Part shown: positions 45,333 through 56,977 of the stretch, one piece after another
How positions within the stretch are numbered: the first letter of the stretch is position 1
Layout of the letters: the number at the start of each line of letters is the position of its first letter
Assembly (NCBI RefSeq): GCF_003340495.1
Contig: NZ_QASA01000001.1
Coordinates: forward strand, 3,782,001 to 3,846,000
DNA from: Adhaeribacter pallidiroseus
Lineage (GTDB): Bacteria > Bacteroidota > Bacteroidia > Cytophagales > Hymenobacteraceae
Direction of reading: 5' to 3'
Length of the DNA: 64,000 nucleotides
Notes under the pieces: model-generated
What the model was told of the DNA's origin: nothing
Database searches by the model: none
The model's input: only the letters and a program-made list of their open reading frames with translations
Program-made: the position numbers and the translations under genes

Positions 45333-45860
45333 ATGTTTCCGACTTTATACACTAACCGTTTACTACTCCGGCAAATAACACCCACCGATATTGATCAAGT
45401 TTTCAAAGGGTTGTCCCACCCGGAAGTTACGCAATATTACGGCGTATCGTACCAGACCTTAGCCGCTACCCAGGCCCAAATAAACTGGTATTATGCCCTG
45501 TATGCGCAACAAACCGGTATTTGGTGGGGCTTGTGCAAACCCGATAATTTAGAATTGTTCGGCGCCTGTGGTTTTAATAATCTATCGCGCCAACATAGTA
45601 AGGCTGAGTTAGGTTTCTGGCTTTTACCCGAATACTGGAATCAAGGAATTATGTACGAAGCGGTAGATGCCTGCATTCATTTTATATTCAACGAAGTTTG
45701 TGTGCACCGACTGGAAGCGTACGTAGAAACCCCCAATCTGGCTTCGGCGGCATTGCTTAACAAACTTCATTTTCAACAAGAAGGTACGTTTCGGGATTAC
45801 GAATATAAAAACGGGCGATACATAAACCTGGCCCTTTACGCGCGTTTGGGCACCGATTAA
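45333..45860 (+). CDS. GNAT N-acetyltransferase (RimJ/RimL type)
   Basis: The 175-residue protein opens YTNRLLLRQITPTDIDQVF and contains AELGFWLLPEYWNQGIMYEA (acetyl-CoA loop region) and HRLEAYVETPNLASAALLNK followed by EGTFRDYEYKNGRYINLALY. This is the pattern of the RimJ/RimL-like Acetyltransf_3 group, which acetylates protein N-termini or other amines. The substrate is unknown. It lies 67 nt before the M1 peptidase gene. Confidence 0.9.
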   Translation: MFPTLYTNRLLLRQITPTDIDQVFKGLSHPEVTQYYGVSYQTLAATQAQINWYYALYAQQTGIWWGLCKPDNLELFGACGFNNLSRQHSKAELGFWLLPEYWNQGIMYEAVDACIHFIFNEVCVHRLEAYVETPNLASAALLNKLHFQQEGTFRDYEYKNGRYINLALYARLGTD

Positions 45861-45927
45861 TTTTTTAAAACCAGGAAATACTTTTAGCAGAGCCTTATTT
45901 TACGACTCTAACTCGTATTTTAGCTGT

Positions 45928-48900
45928 ATGATTAAAACTTTTATCGGGTTGGTTTTAGGGTTACTTCCCCTGAATCTATTAGCGCAGGCATATTGGCAAC
46001 AAGAGGTAAATTATACGATACAGGTTACTCTCAACGATCAGCAACACACCCTTACGGCTACTGAAGAAATAGAGTATACCAACCATTCGCCGGACCAGCT
46101 TTCCTTTATTTATTTTCATTTATGGCCAAACGCTTACCAAAACAGGCAAACGGCTTTGGGTAAGCAACTGTTGCAACAGAATAAATCCGACTTTTTTTTC
46201 GCCGCACCGGATCAAAGAGGTTATATCACTGGTTTAGATTTTAAAATAAACGGCCAGCTGGTAAAAGTAGAGCCAGATCCTAAGCATTTGGATATTTGTA
46301 AACTTTTGCTTCCAGCTCCTCTCTTACCAAACCAAAGCATCACTATTACTACGCCTTTCACGGTAAAACTACCCAACTCTTTTTCCCGGCTCGGGCATTT
46401 GGGTCAGTCGTACCAGATTACGCAATGGTTTCCGAAACCAGCGGTCTACGACCGCCAAGGCTGGCACCCCATGCCTTACCTGAACCAGGGCGAATTTTAC
46501 AGCGAATACGGCAAATTTGATGTTTCGATCACCTTGCCCGATAACTATATTATGGGCGCTACCGGAGTACTTCAAAATCCAGAAGAACAAGCCCGCATGG
46601 ATTCTTTAGCTACGGCTACGGCTAATAAAACTACTTTCTCCACCGATTTATCTTTTCCGGCTTCGGTTAGCCGCACCAAAACCTTGCGTTTTGTACAAGA
46701 TAACATTCATGATTTTGCCTGGTTTGCCGATAAGCGTTTTAACGTACTAAAAAGTGCGGTAATCCTGCCTCGTTCCGGTCAAACGGTAACTACCTGGCTC
46801 CTTTTTTTAAATAAAGATGCCGCTACCTGGGTAAATAGTCTAAAAGATATTAACCAGGCCGTAAAATACTACTCAGAGTGGGTGGGCGAATACCCTTATG
46901 CGCACGCTACCGCCGTAGATGGTGCTTTAAGTGCCGGTTCGGGTATGGAATACCCTATGGTTACCGTTACTGACCCGGAAGCTATTATTCATGAAGTGGG
47001 CCATAATTGGTTTTACGGAATTTTAGGCAGCAACGAGCGCGAGTATGCCTGGATGGATGAAGGCATTAATTCATATTACGAATTCCGGTTAAACGAGCTG
47101 GAAAATCCGGATTACAGTCAATTTGAACCAATCGTAAAAAATAAGAAAATCCGAAAAGTTTTTGGTTTAGAAAACATTCATGCCAATAATTTAAACTTAC
47201 TCTTGTACCAAATGGTAGGTAGCCGCAGTTTAAGTCAGCCGGTACAATTGCCTGCCGCGGCTTATACCAATACTAACTACGGAGCCATTGTGTACCTGAA
47301 AACCGGCATGTTATTTAAATACCTGGCGGCTTACCTGGGTCAGGAAAAGTTTGATGGCGCCATGCACGCGTATTATCAAAAATGGCAGTTTCGCCACCCC
47401 TACCCCGCGGATTTGCAAACCGTGTTGGAGCAGGAAAGTGGCGAGAAATTAGATTGGTTTTTTAAAAACTTGATTCAAACAACTTCTCCGGTAGATGCCG
47501 CAATTAAAAATGTAACATCGATTAATAACCAATGGCAGGTTACCGTGCAAAACAAAGCTTCTTTCCCGTTTCCGGTGCCAGTTGCTGCTGTTGATGCGCA
47601 AGGTAACATTCTGGAACAACAATGGGTAGGTCCCTTGGTACACGACGAGCAGGTAATTTTTAAAAATGCAAATCAAGCCGTAAAAATTGTAATCGATCCG
47701 GACCAGGTACTACCCGAAATTAACCGCAGCAATAATCAAGTTAAGTTAAATCAACCTTTTCCGGCCCAAGAAAAACTCCGGTTACAGTTTCTGGCCGGCA
47801 TCGAACAACCCGACCGGAAGCAACTGTATTACTTACCCGTAATAGGCGCGAACACCCAAGACAAGTTTATGCTGGGACTGGCTATTTACAACAGTTCTTT
47901 AATTCAGAAAAAAGTAAATTACGTGCTGATGCCGATGTACAGTTTTAATCAAAATCAATTAAATGGTACCGGAACCATCAACCTGAATATACTGCCCCGG
48001 AAAAATATGGGCAGTACCCTCTTTAGTTTTCAGGTGGCCCGATTTGAAAAATTTAAAAAATACGAACCTTCGCTTACTTTTAATCTTGCCAGAACCAGTG
48101 TGTATTCTCCGGACCAGCAATTGCGTTTCAGTTCTACCCACGTAAGTACTCCCATTCAACTGCCCCTGAATAATCCGGATGTTAATTTTGAATATAATTT
48201 TGCCTACACCATTCCGTCAGTTCAGTACCGCATCTCGTCGAAAAATGCTATAAAAAGAATTTCGGCCCAGGCCGTAATAGACGTTTTGGTAGTAAACCGG
48301 AACAGTACTACCGCCAGTACCCCCGTGCTCGGCAAATTGACGCTGGAATATGATCGGCAATACCGACCGGGTAAATGGTTGCAGTCCCGCTTTTTTGCAG
48401 GTAAATTTTTCGGCGATCGACCGGTGGGGTTGGGCTACGATCAATTTCGGTTAGGTTTAAGCGGTAGCCAGGATTACAAAAAAGAAACGATTTTCCTGGA
48501 CCGGTCGCAACGTAGTTCTTCGCTAACTGCGTTTATACACCAAACCGACAACCAAGATGGTGCTTTTAAAAATTATCTGCCCGTGTACGCCGACCGGTGG
48601 CTTACTTCTGTAAACCTCCTAATGGATTTGCCCATTTCGCCATTAAGCTGGTACGGCGATGCTGGCTTGGCTTCAGTTTCGGCTAGTAGCATTCAAACCA
48701 AGTCTGGTAATAATTTTTATTACGGGATTGGTTTTGCAGTAAAAGGGGGCAAGTTATTGCAATTTTATTTTCCGGTAGTCGGCAGCAATTACCAAAACGG
48801 TCTGCCAACTAGTTTTAAAGATTTCACCCGTAATATCCGGTTTACCTTAAATGTATCAGCCTACAATCCCTTTCGGTTTCTTACCAACACTTTAAAGTAA
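45928..48900 (+). CDS. M1 family metallopeptidase, secreted
   Basis: The 990-residue protein has a signal peptide (LLPLNLLAQA), a beta-sandwich M1 N-terminal domain (to about 210), then the catalytic domain with a GAMEN-type SAGSGMEYPMVT and the zinc motif HEVGHNWF (His355, Glu356, His359) with third ligand Glu378 in EREYAWMDEGIN. After about residue 620 a long beta-rich domain follows (LYYLPVIGANTQDKFMLGLA and more), which looks like a surface or barrel-like extension and is typical of Bacteroidota M1 members. It cleaves N-terminal residues from peptides outside the cytoplasm. Its stop codon overlaps the start of the next gene by 1 nt. Confidence 0.93.
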   Translation: MIKTFIGLVLGLLPLNLLAQAYWQQEVNYTIQVTLNDQQHTLTATEEIEYTNHSPDQLSFIYFHLWPNAYQNRQTALGKQLLQQNKSDFFFAAPDQRGYITGLDFKINGQLVKVEPDPKHLDICKLLLPAPLLPNQSITITTPFTVKLPNSFSRLGHLGQSYQITQWFPKPAVYDRQGWHPMPYLNQGEFYSEYGKFDVSITLPDNYIMGATGVLQNPEEQARMDSLATATANKTTFSTDLSFPASVSRTKTLRFVQDNIHDFAWFADKRFNVLKSAVILPRSGQTVTTWLLFLNKDAATWVNSLKDINQAVKYYSEWVGEYPYAHATAVDGALSAGSGMEYPMVTVTDPEAIIHEVGHNWFYGILGSNEREYAWMDEGINSYYEFRLNELENPDYSQFEPIVKNKKIRKVFGLENIHANNLNLLLYQMVGSRSLSQPVQLPAAAYTNTNYGAIVYLKTGMLFKYLAAYLGQEKFDGAMHAYYQKWQFRHPYPADLQTVLEQESGEKLDWFFKNLIQTTSPVDAAIKNVTSINNQWQVTVQNKASFPFPVPVAAVDAQGNILEQQWVGPLVHDEQVIFKNANQAVKIVIDPDQVLPEINRSNNQVKLNQPFPAQEKLRLQFLAGIEQPDRKQLYYLPVIGANTQDKFMLGLAIYNSSLIQKKVNYVLMPMYSFNQNQLNGTGTINLNILPRKNMGSTLFSFQVARFEKFKKYEPSLTFNLARTSVYSPDQQLRFSSTHVSTPIQLPLNNPDVNFEYNFAYTIPSVQYRISSKNAIKRISAQAVIDVLVVNRNSTTASTPVLGKLTLEYDRQYRPGKWLQSRFFAGKFFGDRPVGLGYDQFRLGLSGSQDYKKETIFLDRSQRSSSLTAFIHQTDNQDGAFKNYLPVYADRWLTSVNLLMDLPISPLSWYGDAGLASVSASSIQTKSGNNFYYGIGFAVKGGKLLQFYFPVVGSNYQNGLPTSFKDFTRNIRFTLNVSAYNPFRFLTNTLK

Positions 48901-49487
48901 TGGCCCGTTCCTGTTTGCTTTACGGCTTAATAATAAGTATTCATGTATGTTTAGCAGGATGTAAAACCAATTACGACCGTTTACCGGCTTTTACCGATAG
49001 AAAATACCTGCAGGCAATAGTAGAAATACCAGCTGGTACCAATCAGGTAATTAAATACAACGCTAAAAAGCAGGAATTTGAGAATGTTACGGAACAAGCT
49101 ATACGCTACTTGCCTTATCCGGGAAATTTTGGTTTTATACCGTCTACCAGAACGCCAGGTGAGCAAGCCGGCGATGAACAGCCTATTGATATCTTCGTCC
49201 TCGCGGAAAGTCAGCCCAGCGGTACAGTACTGGAAGTAGTACCTATTGGTATATTGTTTTTAGAACGCGATGGATTACCTGATCCTAAAATAATTGCGGT
49301 TCCCGCCAAGCCTACTCAGCAAATTATCGTGGCTGAAGATTATGCCACTTTCCTCAGAAAATATCCGGAAATAAAAGAGATCATTACGGAATGGTTCCGG
49401 CATGCTAATCCTAGCCAAAAAGTGCGCATAATAGGCTGGAAAAATGAAAAATTTGCCGAAGATTATATCCGGCGGCACCTCTTGTAA
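48900..49487 (+). CDS. inorganic pyrophosphatase-like lipoprotein with altered active site
   Basis: The 195-residue product has a lipoprotein signal (IHVCLAGCKTN), so it lies outside the cytoplasm. The family I pyrophosphatase fold is recognisable in EIPAGTNQVIKYN, YLPYPGNFGFIPSTR, QPIDIFVL and DPKIIAVPA. Aligned by eye to E. coli Ppa, Glu20, Lys29, Asp65, Asp70, Asp102 and Lys104 are kept, whereas Glu31 becomes Asn, Arg43 Glu, Tyr55 Phe, Asp67 Gln and Asp97 Arg. The Tyr141-Lys142 pair is also gone. Normal hydrolysis is therefore doubtful. Its ATG overlaps the TAA of the M1 peptidase (translational coupling). Confidence 0.82.
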   Translation: MARSCLLYGLIISIHVCLAGCKTNYDRLPAFTDRKYLQAIVEIPAGTNQVIKYNAKKQEFENVTEQAIRYLPYPGNFGFIPSTRTPGEQAGDEQPIDIFVLAESQPSGTVLEVVPIGILFLERDGLPDPKIIAVPAKPTQQIIVAEDYATFLRKYPEIKEIITEWFRHANPSQKVRIIGWKNEKFAEDYIRRHLL

Positions 49488-49660
49488 TATTTAAATTTTG
49501 CTAATCTTTTTTCAGCTCCTTGGTAAATCCGTTTTTACCCATTAAAATAGCTTACACTTTCCCGTTCATACTCTATTTTTTAAAAAGCTACAGTTCTGTG
49601 TTATAGAGGTACTACATAAAAGAATATTCTTCCACAAACCGGTTGATTGGCACGATATTT

Positions 49661-49716
49661 AACTACGCGTATATAATTAATTAAAAATATATAATTAAGT
49701 AAATACACGCGTAACT
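49661..49716. promoter_or_regulatory. ACGCGT-capped inverted repeat upstream of a DUF3857 gene
   Basis: Imperfect arms ACTACGCGTATA and TACACGCGTAACT bound an AT-only core with two copies of TATATAATTAA. It ends about 26 nt before the ATG at 49742, so it could be an operator. Weak evidence. Confidence 0.3.
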
Positions 49717-49741
49717 AACCCTTTATTGTACAATTAATCAT

Positions 49742-51718
49742 ATGATGAAACGTTTACCTCTTTTATTATTTTTGCTTAGTGGTATTTCTTTTTGGTCGGT
49801 GGGCCAAACGCCCATGGTAATTCCAAAATTCGGCAAAATTGATCCCAAAGATTTTGAAAAAACGTACAGTGTTGATACCAGTGTAAGCGCTGTAGTGTTA
49901 TTTGATGTTGGGGAATCTAAATTTGGGGTTGATGCTTCGGGCTTAGTTTTATTTTCTGACCGCCATGTCCGGATAAAAATTTTAAAAAAGAACGGTTACG
50001 AGTGGGCAACCGAGACCATTCAGCTCTACGGTAGTTCCAACAGCGATCGGGAAACAGTATCCAATTTAAAAGGAAACACCTATAATCTGGTTGATGGCAA
50101 AGTGGCTATCGATAAATTACCCAAAGAATCTGTTTTTACGGAGAAAGAAGATGAGTTCCGGACTAATCAGAAATTTTCCTTACCGAACGTAAAAGAAGGT
50201 TCGATCGTGGAATTCAGCTACCGGGTTAAATCCGGCTACATCTTTGATTTTCCGAACTGGACTTTTCAGCGGACTATTCCGGTATTATACAGTGAGTACA
50301 CCGCCGAGTTTCCGCAATGGTTTGATTACAAGAAAAGCTCTCAAGGGTACGAACCTTTTTATCTGGCTAAATCCGAACCCATTAACGTTAGCTTATCCGA
50401 ACGCCTGACCGGCTCCGGAACCCGCTTTATTTGGGCTATGAAAGATGTACCCGCCATTGAGGCAGAACCTTACATGGGCAGCATGAAAGATTATGTATCC
50501 CGCATTGAATTTGAACTAGGCCAAATTAGCCTCCCCGGTGATTTTGTGCGACCAGTTAATAATAGCTGGGAAAAAATTACGGCTAATCTTTTGCAAAGCG
50601 AAAACTTTGGTGGTCGTTTAAAGAAAAATTCCACGATTAAAGCTCTTACCGCCCCCATCCTGGCGCAGCAAACCGATCCGACGAAACGCTTAGAAGCAAT
50701 TTTTGATTATGTACGATCTAATATCAAATGGAACGAAGCTAACCGGATTTTTGCTACTCAAACTACTAATAAGCTGCTCGAGAAAAAGATAGGCACTTCC
50801 GCCGAAATTAATTTATTACTCACAGCTATGCTTAAAGAAGCTGGGATCGAAGCTAATCCAGTTATTTTGAGTACCCGGGGGCACGGCAAAATCAATCCTT
50901 ATTATCCTAGCTTAACCAAGTTTAACTACACCATTGCGCACGCTACAATCGGCGACAAAGAATTTTTACTGGATGCTACGGAGCCCATGGGAACTGTAAA
51001 TGTTTTACCAGCGCGGTGTATCAACGAAGTTGGGCGGTTAATTTCCGCAGATAAGTCTGATTGGGTTGCCCTGCAATCCACTGCCAAAGATTCATTTGTT
51101 CATCATTCTAAACTAGTAATCGGTGAAGATAACTCAATCAACGGCGAAGTACACGTGGTGCGCCACGGCCATAATGCCTTAAGCTGCCGCACTTCCATTT
51201 CCCAAGACGGTGAAAAGAAATACATCGACAATTTAAAAAAGACGTCCGACCTTTTTGAAATTAAAAATATTAACCTCAAAAACACTACGCCTTCCGCTGA
51301 ACCGCTTATTATTGATTATCAAATAACGGCTTCTGGTCCGTCGCAGCCTAGCAATATTATTTACCTGCAACCACTGCAAAGTTTAGGCATAAAAGCCAAT
51401 CCATTCAAGCACGAAACCCGGAAATATCCGATTGATTTTACTACGCTTGTTGAACAAGTTTATATGTACACCTACACCATCCCGGCAGGTTTTACCGTAG
51501 AGGAACAGCCCAAAAGTGCCCGGGTTGCTTTACCAGAAAATGGCGGCAGCTTTGTTTACAGTGTTACTACCATTGGCAATACGATTAATGTTCTGAGTAA
51601 ATTAACCATTAACCGCCCGCAATTTATGGCAGAGGAATATCCTTATCTGAAGGAATTTTATAATCAGATTGTAGCCAAGCAGGCCGAGCAGATTGTGTTG
51701 AAAAAGACGATTAACTAA
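49742..51718 (+). CDS. DUF3857 protein with inactive transglutaminase-like domain (paralogue 2)
   Basis: The 658-residue exported protein (signal FLLSGISFWSVGQT) has the same domain order as the protein at 36166: DUF3857 domain (GSIVEFSYRVKSGYIFDFPN), transglutaminase-like core (about 310-430) and a beta-rich end. Again the Cys block reads GTSAEINLLLTAM and the His position KFNYTIAHA, so the catalytic Cys and His are missing. It starts two genes spaced 31 nt apart; the partner at 51750 has an intact triad. Start could be Met1 or Met2. Confidence 0.85.
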   Translation: MMKRLPLLLFLLSGISFWSVGQTPMVIPKFGKIDPKDFEKTYSVDTSVSAVVLFDVGESKFGVDASGLVLFSDRHVRIKILKKNGYEWATETIQLYGSSNSDRETVSNLKGNTYNLVDGKVAIDKLPKESVFTEKEDEFRTNQKFSLPNVKEGSIVEFSYRVKSGYIFDFPNWTFQRTIPVLYSEYTAEFPQWFDYKKSSQGYEPFYLAKSEPINVSLSERLTGSGTRFIWAMKDVPAIEAEPYMGSMKDYVSRIEFELGQISLPGDFVRPVNNSWEKITANLLQSENFGGRLKKNSTIKALTAPILAQQTDPTKRLEAIFDYVRSNIKWNEANRIFATQTTNKLLEKKIGTSAEINLLLTAMLKEAGIEANPVILSTRGHGKINPYYPSLTKFNYTIAHATIGDKEFLLDATEPMGTVNVLPARCINEVGRLISADKSDWVALQSTAKDSFVHHSKLVIGEDNSINGEVHVVRHGHNALSCRTSISQDGEKKYIDNLKKTSDLFEIKNINLKNTTPSAEPLIIDYQITASGPSQPSNIIYLQPLQSLGIKANPFKHETRKYPIDFTTLVEQVYMYTYTIPAGFTVEEQPKSARVALPENGGSFVYSVTTIGNTINVLSKLTINRPQFMAEEYPYLKEFYNQIVAKQAEQIVLKKTIN

Positions 51719-51722
51719 GTAA

Positions 51723-53669
<1,947 letters not shown>

Positions 53670-53684
53670 CCTATTTTAATTTTT

Positions 53685-53725
53685 AAAAGTGCTTCTATCT
53701 AAAAAAGGTAGAAGCACTTTTTATT
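53685..53725. terminator. intrinsic terminator
   Basis: AAAAGTGCTTCTA (53685-53697) and TAGAAGCACTTTT (53709-53721) form a 13-bp perfect stem with an 11-nt loop and T tail after the DUF3857 pair. Confidence 0.88.
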
Positions 53726-53843
53726 TTGTAGGCTTCCTCCAAAAACTTGAAAAAGGCGCTAAACTTCGCCCAAAATCTTGTACTTGCATTCGTAGATACT
53801 CCGGCTAAATGGCTAAAGTAAAAAATACCCATTACTTTTGTGT

Positions 53844-54638
53844 ATGAGTAATAACTTATCGCCGCTCCGGATTGTCCAGATTATTCGTTACGTTACGCCC
53901 CTGCGCGAAGGAGGCTCGTTACCGGCTATAGTGGAAGCTGACGATGATTTTTTTTACGTTATTAAATTCCGGGGAGCAGGTCAGGGAATTAAAGCTTTAA
54001 TCGCCGAACTCATCTGTGGAGAAATTGCCCGGTCTCTTGGATTCCGGGTGCCGGAAATTGTTTTTGCGCAGTTAGATGTAGCTTTTGGTCGCTCTGAACC
54101 CGACGAAGAAATTCAGGATTTACTCCGGGCCAGCGAAGGACTGAATTTAGGTTTACATTATCTATCGGGAGCTATAACTTTTGACTCGCTGGTAACTACT
54201 GTGGATGCGAAACTGGCCTCCCAAGTAGTTTGGTTAGATTGCCTGATTACCAACGTGGACCGTACTGCCCGGAATACCAATATGCTTATCTGGCACAAAG
54301 AACTATGGCTTATTGATCACGGAGCAGCATTGTATTTTCATCACTCGGGTCAGAACTGGGAAGAACAAAGCCAACGTCCTTTTACTCCGATCAAAGACCA
54401 TGTACTACTGCCGCGGGCTTCTGAACTGGAGACAGTAGACACGGAGTTTCGCGCTATTTTAAACCCCGAATTAATTCAAAATATTGTCGCGCTTATCCCG
54501 GCAGAATGGTTAACTGGCGAAGAGGGAGAATCAGCAGAAGAAACCCGGCAGATGTATGCCCAGTTTTTAAACAACCGCATTGCCCATTCCGAAATTTTTG
54601 TTCAAGCTGCCCAACATGCCAGAAAAGCACTTATTTGA
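53844..54638 (+). CDS. HipA-like kinase (HipA_2 type)
   Basis: From ATG at 53844 the product is 264 residues, about half the length of classical HipA. Kinase motifs of the HipA family are present: the ATP-binding Lys in FFYVIKFRG (Lys41), a Glu in ALIAELICGE (Glu55), the catalytic loop LITNVDRTARNTN (Asp139, Asn144 or Asn146) and the metal-binding Asp in LWLIDHGAALYF (Asp158). The N-terminal HipA subdomain and a HipB-like antitoxin are absent. It should phosphorylate a protein or other substrate; identity unknown. It overlaps the DUF3037 gene by 23 nt. Confidence 0.85.
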   Translation: MSNNLSPLRIVQIIRYVTPLREGGSLPAIVEADDDFFYVIKFRGAGQGIKALIAELICGEIARSLGFRVPEIVFAQLDVAFGRSEPDEEIQDLLRASEGLNLGLHYLSGAITFDSLVTTVDAKLASQVVWLDCLITNVDRTARNTNMLIWHKELWLIDHGAALYFHHSGQNWEEQSQRPFTPIKDHVLLPRASELETVDTEFRAILNPELIQNIVALIPAEWLTGEEGESAEETRQMYAQFLNNRIAHSEIFVQAAQHARKALI

Positions 54639-54999
54639 ATACGCTACCATTCGGGTAGTACCCCGCGTAGAACGAGAAGAATTTTTGAATGTGGGCGTTA
54701 TTCTTTACTGTCCTGGGCAACGTTTTTTGCGAACTTTGTTTGAATTAAAGGAAGACCGTTTACTAGCTTTTTCCCAAAATTTAGTGTTACTAGAAATTCA
54801 CGAACGTTTACGCGTATTTGAGCAAATCTGCGTTGGCGGAAAACCCGGCGGAATTATTGGGCAACTGCCATTAGCTAGCCGTTTCCGGTGGCTGACCGCT
54901 GCCAGAAGTACCGTGGTTCAAACTTCTCCTGTACACCCGGGTTTATGTATCGATGCACAGCAAACTCTTTTGCGTTTGCATAACCAACTGGTTTTATAA
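54616..54999 (+). CDS. DUF3037 domain protein
   Basis: From ATG at 54616 the product is 127 residues: LFEYATIRVVPRVEREEFLNVGVILYCP at the front (DUF3037 signature, broken here to 'YATIRVVPRVEREEFLNVGV'), then FELKEDRLLAFSQNL and PLASRFRWLTAARSTVVQTS. The function of the family is unknown, and it is very often encoded next to a short HipA-like kinase, as here. The 23-nt overlap with the kinase gene implies coupled translation and probably a joint function. Confidence 0.85.
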   Translation: MPEKHLFEYATIRVVPRVEREEFLNVGVILYCPGQRFLRTLFELKEDRLLAFSQNLVLLEIHERLRVFEQICVGGKPGGIIGQLPLASRFRWLTAARSTVVQTSPVHPGLCIDAQQTLLRLHNQLVL

Positions 55000-55398
55000 A
55001 ATTAAGACATTAGAATGCTGCGCAACCCTGTTTCAAGTGAACCAATTTTATAAATATTAAAAAAACATACTCCTATCTACTTATACTTGCTTCTAAAATT
55101 TTCTGCATTCGCCTGTTACTCTCATTAAAATACTTAATAAAGGGAAGCAAGTTAAAACCAATAGTTGATGTTGCTCCTGAAGTAACTAGTTATACGCCTT
55201 ACCTGCTATCTGGTACTTAACCGAACCTTATGGTGTAAAAACAGATAAGCCAGTTTGTAAAAGTTTATTCCGAAGTTTAGATAAATCTGAATTACTTGAG
55301 TCAAAATCTCGTTTAACACTTTGAATAAAGCAACTCAGTATGTCGTACCGGTTTAGGTACAAGCATAGCTAGTAATACAGGAAATTTTTTAAATTTTT
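55000..55398. other. intergenic region upstream of SelO
   Basis: No gene. A T6A3T5 run lies directly before the SelO ATG (55385-55398). No other structure was recognised. Confidence 0.5.
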
Positions 55399-56952
55399 AT
55401 GCAGCGTCTCTCCACTAAGATATATAAAAACAGGTTTGTAAATGAATTCCCCGGCGACAACAGCGGCAACTTACAACCGCGGCAAACGCCAGGCGTGTTG
55501 TACAGCAAAGCCTTTCCCACTCCGGTACAAAATCCGCAGTTACTGGCTTGGTCAGAGGAGTTAGCCCAGGAATTGGAAATACAAACACCTACCCCAGAAG
55601 ACATTACAATTTTAGGTGGTAATCGGGTTACGGAATCTATGCAGCCTTACGCAGCTTGCTATGCCGGGCACCAATTTGGCAATTGGGCAGGTCAGTTAGG
55701 CGATGGCCGGGCTATAACGTTGGGGGAATGGGAAACTAACGCGGGCAAATCCTGGGAACTACAATTAAAAGGTGCCGGTCCTACGCCTTATTCCCGGCGA
55801 GCTGATGGCCGGGCGGTGCTGCGTTCTTCGGTGCGGGAATATTTAATGAGCGAGGCTATGTATTACCTAGGCATACCTACCACCCGAGCCTTGAGTCTGG
55901 TTTCTACCGGCGACCAGGTAATGCGCGATATGTTTTATAACGGCAATCCGCATTACGAACCAGGTGCTATTGTGCTGCGGGTAGCACCTAGCTTTTTGCG
56001 TTTTGGCAATTTTGAAATGCTGGCTGCCCGTCAGGAAGAAGAAAATTTAAAAAAATTAATTATTTGGACTATAAACCGCTTTTATCCGCATATAACCGGC
56101 GAAGATAAAATCATAAATTGGTTTAAAGAAGTAGTAGCCCGTACTGCCGGCCTGATGGTAGAATGGCAACGGGTAGGTTTTGTGCACGGCGTCATGAACA
56201 CGGACAATATGTCTATTTTGGGGTTAACGATTGATTACGGTCCTTTTTCGTTTGTCGATAGCTTTGATTTACGATTTACTCCCAACACCACAGACTTGCC
56301 AGGTCGACGTTATGCTTTTGGCAAACAGCCCGGTATTGCTTATTGGAATTTAGGATGCTTGGCCAGTGCGCTAACTCTTCTTTTTTCCGATACCGATCAG
56401 TTAGTGGCTGCTCTGGAAACATACGAGCCCATTTATGTGCAAAAATACCATAACATGATGGCGAACAAACTTGGTTTAGATACCATCCGGCCGGAAGATG
56501 GCAGCCTGATTGCGGACTTTGAGGAAATGCTTTCGGCAGTAAAGCCCGATATGACTATTTTTTACCAACTGTTAATAGATTTACCCCAAAATTCGGATGA
56601 ATCAACAATTATCAGTCATTTTCAGGAAAGCTTCTATAAAGAACTAAATTCCGAGAAAACGGCGGTATTTTCTAAGGTAATGCAACGGTATTTAGAACGC
56701 CTAAAAACCACTGCCATTCCTAAAGCAGAAACCAAAAGCCGGATGCGCGCTAGCAACCCGCGCTTTATTTTGCGTAATTATTTGCTGCACCAGGCCATTG
56801 AGGAACTGGAACGCGGCGAAAGCCAGCTTTTTGAAAAATTACAAGCCGCAATAAAACAGCCTTACTCCCGGAATTTCGACGAGTTTTTTGCCAAAAGACC
56901 TGACTGGGCTAGCCAAAAAGCTGGCTGCTCTATGCTCTCCTGCAGTTCTTAA
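55399..56952 (+). CDS. selO: SelO/YdiU family protein adenylyltransferase (pseudokinase fold)
   Basis: The 517-residue product spans the whole SelO family: SMQPYAACYAGHQFGNWAGQ, the nucleotide-binding block QLKGAGPTPYSRR (Lys124), the arginine-rich DGRAVLRSSVREYLMSEAM, and the active-site loop VMNTDNMSILG (Asp269, Asn270) with DYGPFSFVDSF. Characterised members transfer AMP from ATP to Ser/Thr/Tyr of target proteins and respond to oxidative stress. The C-terminus ends in CSMLSCSS, giving the two Cys reported as conserved near the end of the family (as Cys-x-x-x-Cys-Ser or selenocysteine in eukaryotes). Single gene. Confidence 0.95.
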   Translation: MQRLSTKIYKNRFVNEFPGDNSGNLQPRQTPGVLYSKAFPTPVQNPQLLAWSEELAQELEIQTPTPEDITILGGNRVTESMQPYAACYAGHQFGNWAGQLGDGRAITLGEWETNAGKSWELQLKGAGPTPYSRRADGRAVLRSSVREYLMSEAMYYLGIPTTRALSLVSTGDQVMRDMFYNGNPHYEPGAIVLRVAPSFLRFGNFEMLAARQEEENLKKLIIWTINRFYPHITGEDKIINWFKEVVARTAGLMVEWQRVGFVHGVMNTDNMSILGLTIDYGPFSFVDSFDLRFTPNTTDLPGRRYAFGKQPGIAYWNLGCLASALTLLFSDTDQLVAALETYEPIYVQKYHNMMANKLGLDTIRPEDGSLIADFEEMLSAVKPDMTIFYQLLIDLPQNSDESTIISHFQESFYKELNSEKTAVFSKVMQRYLERLKTTAIPKAETKSRMRASNPRFILRNYLLHQAIEELERGESQLFEKLQAAIKQPYSRNFDEFFAKRPDWASQKAGCSMLSCSS

Positions 56953-56977
56953 ATCAGGTTTATGTGTAACAACTCAC

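Noticed and set aside
53844-54999. Classical HipBA toxin-antitoxin system
   Set aside because: No HipB-like helix-turn-helix gene upstream, kinase is much shorter than HipA, and partner is DUF3037.
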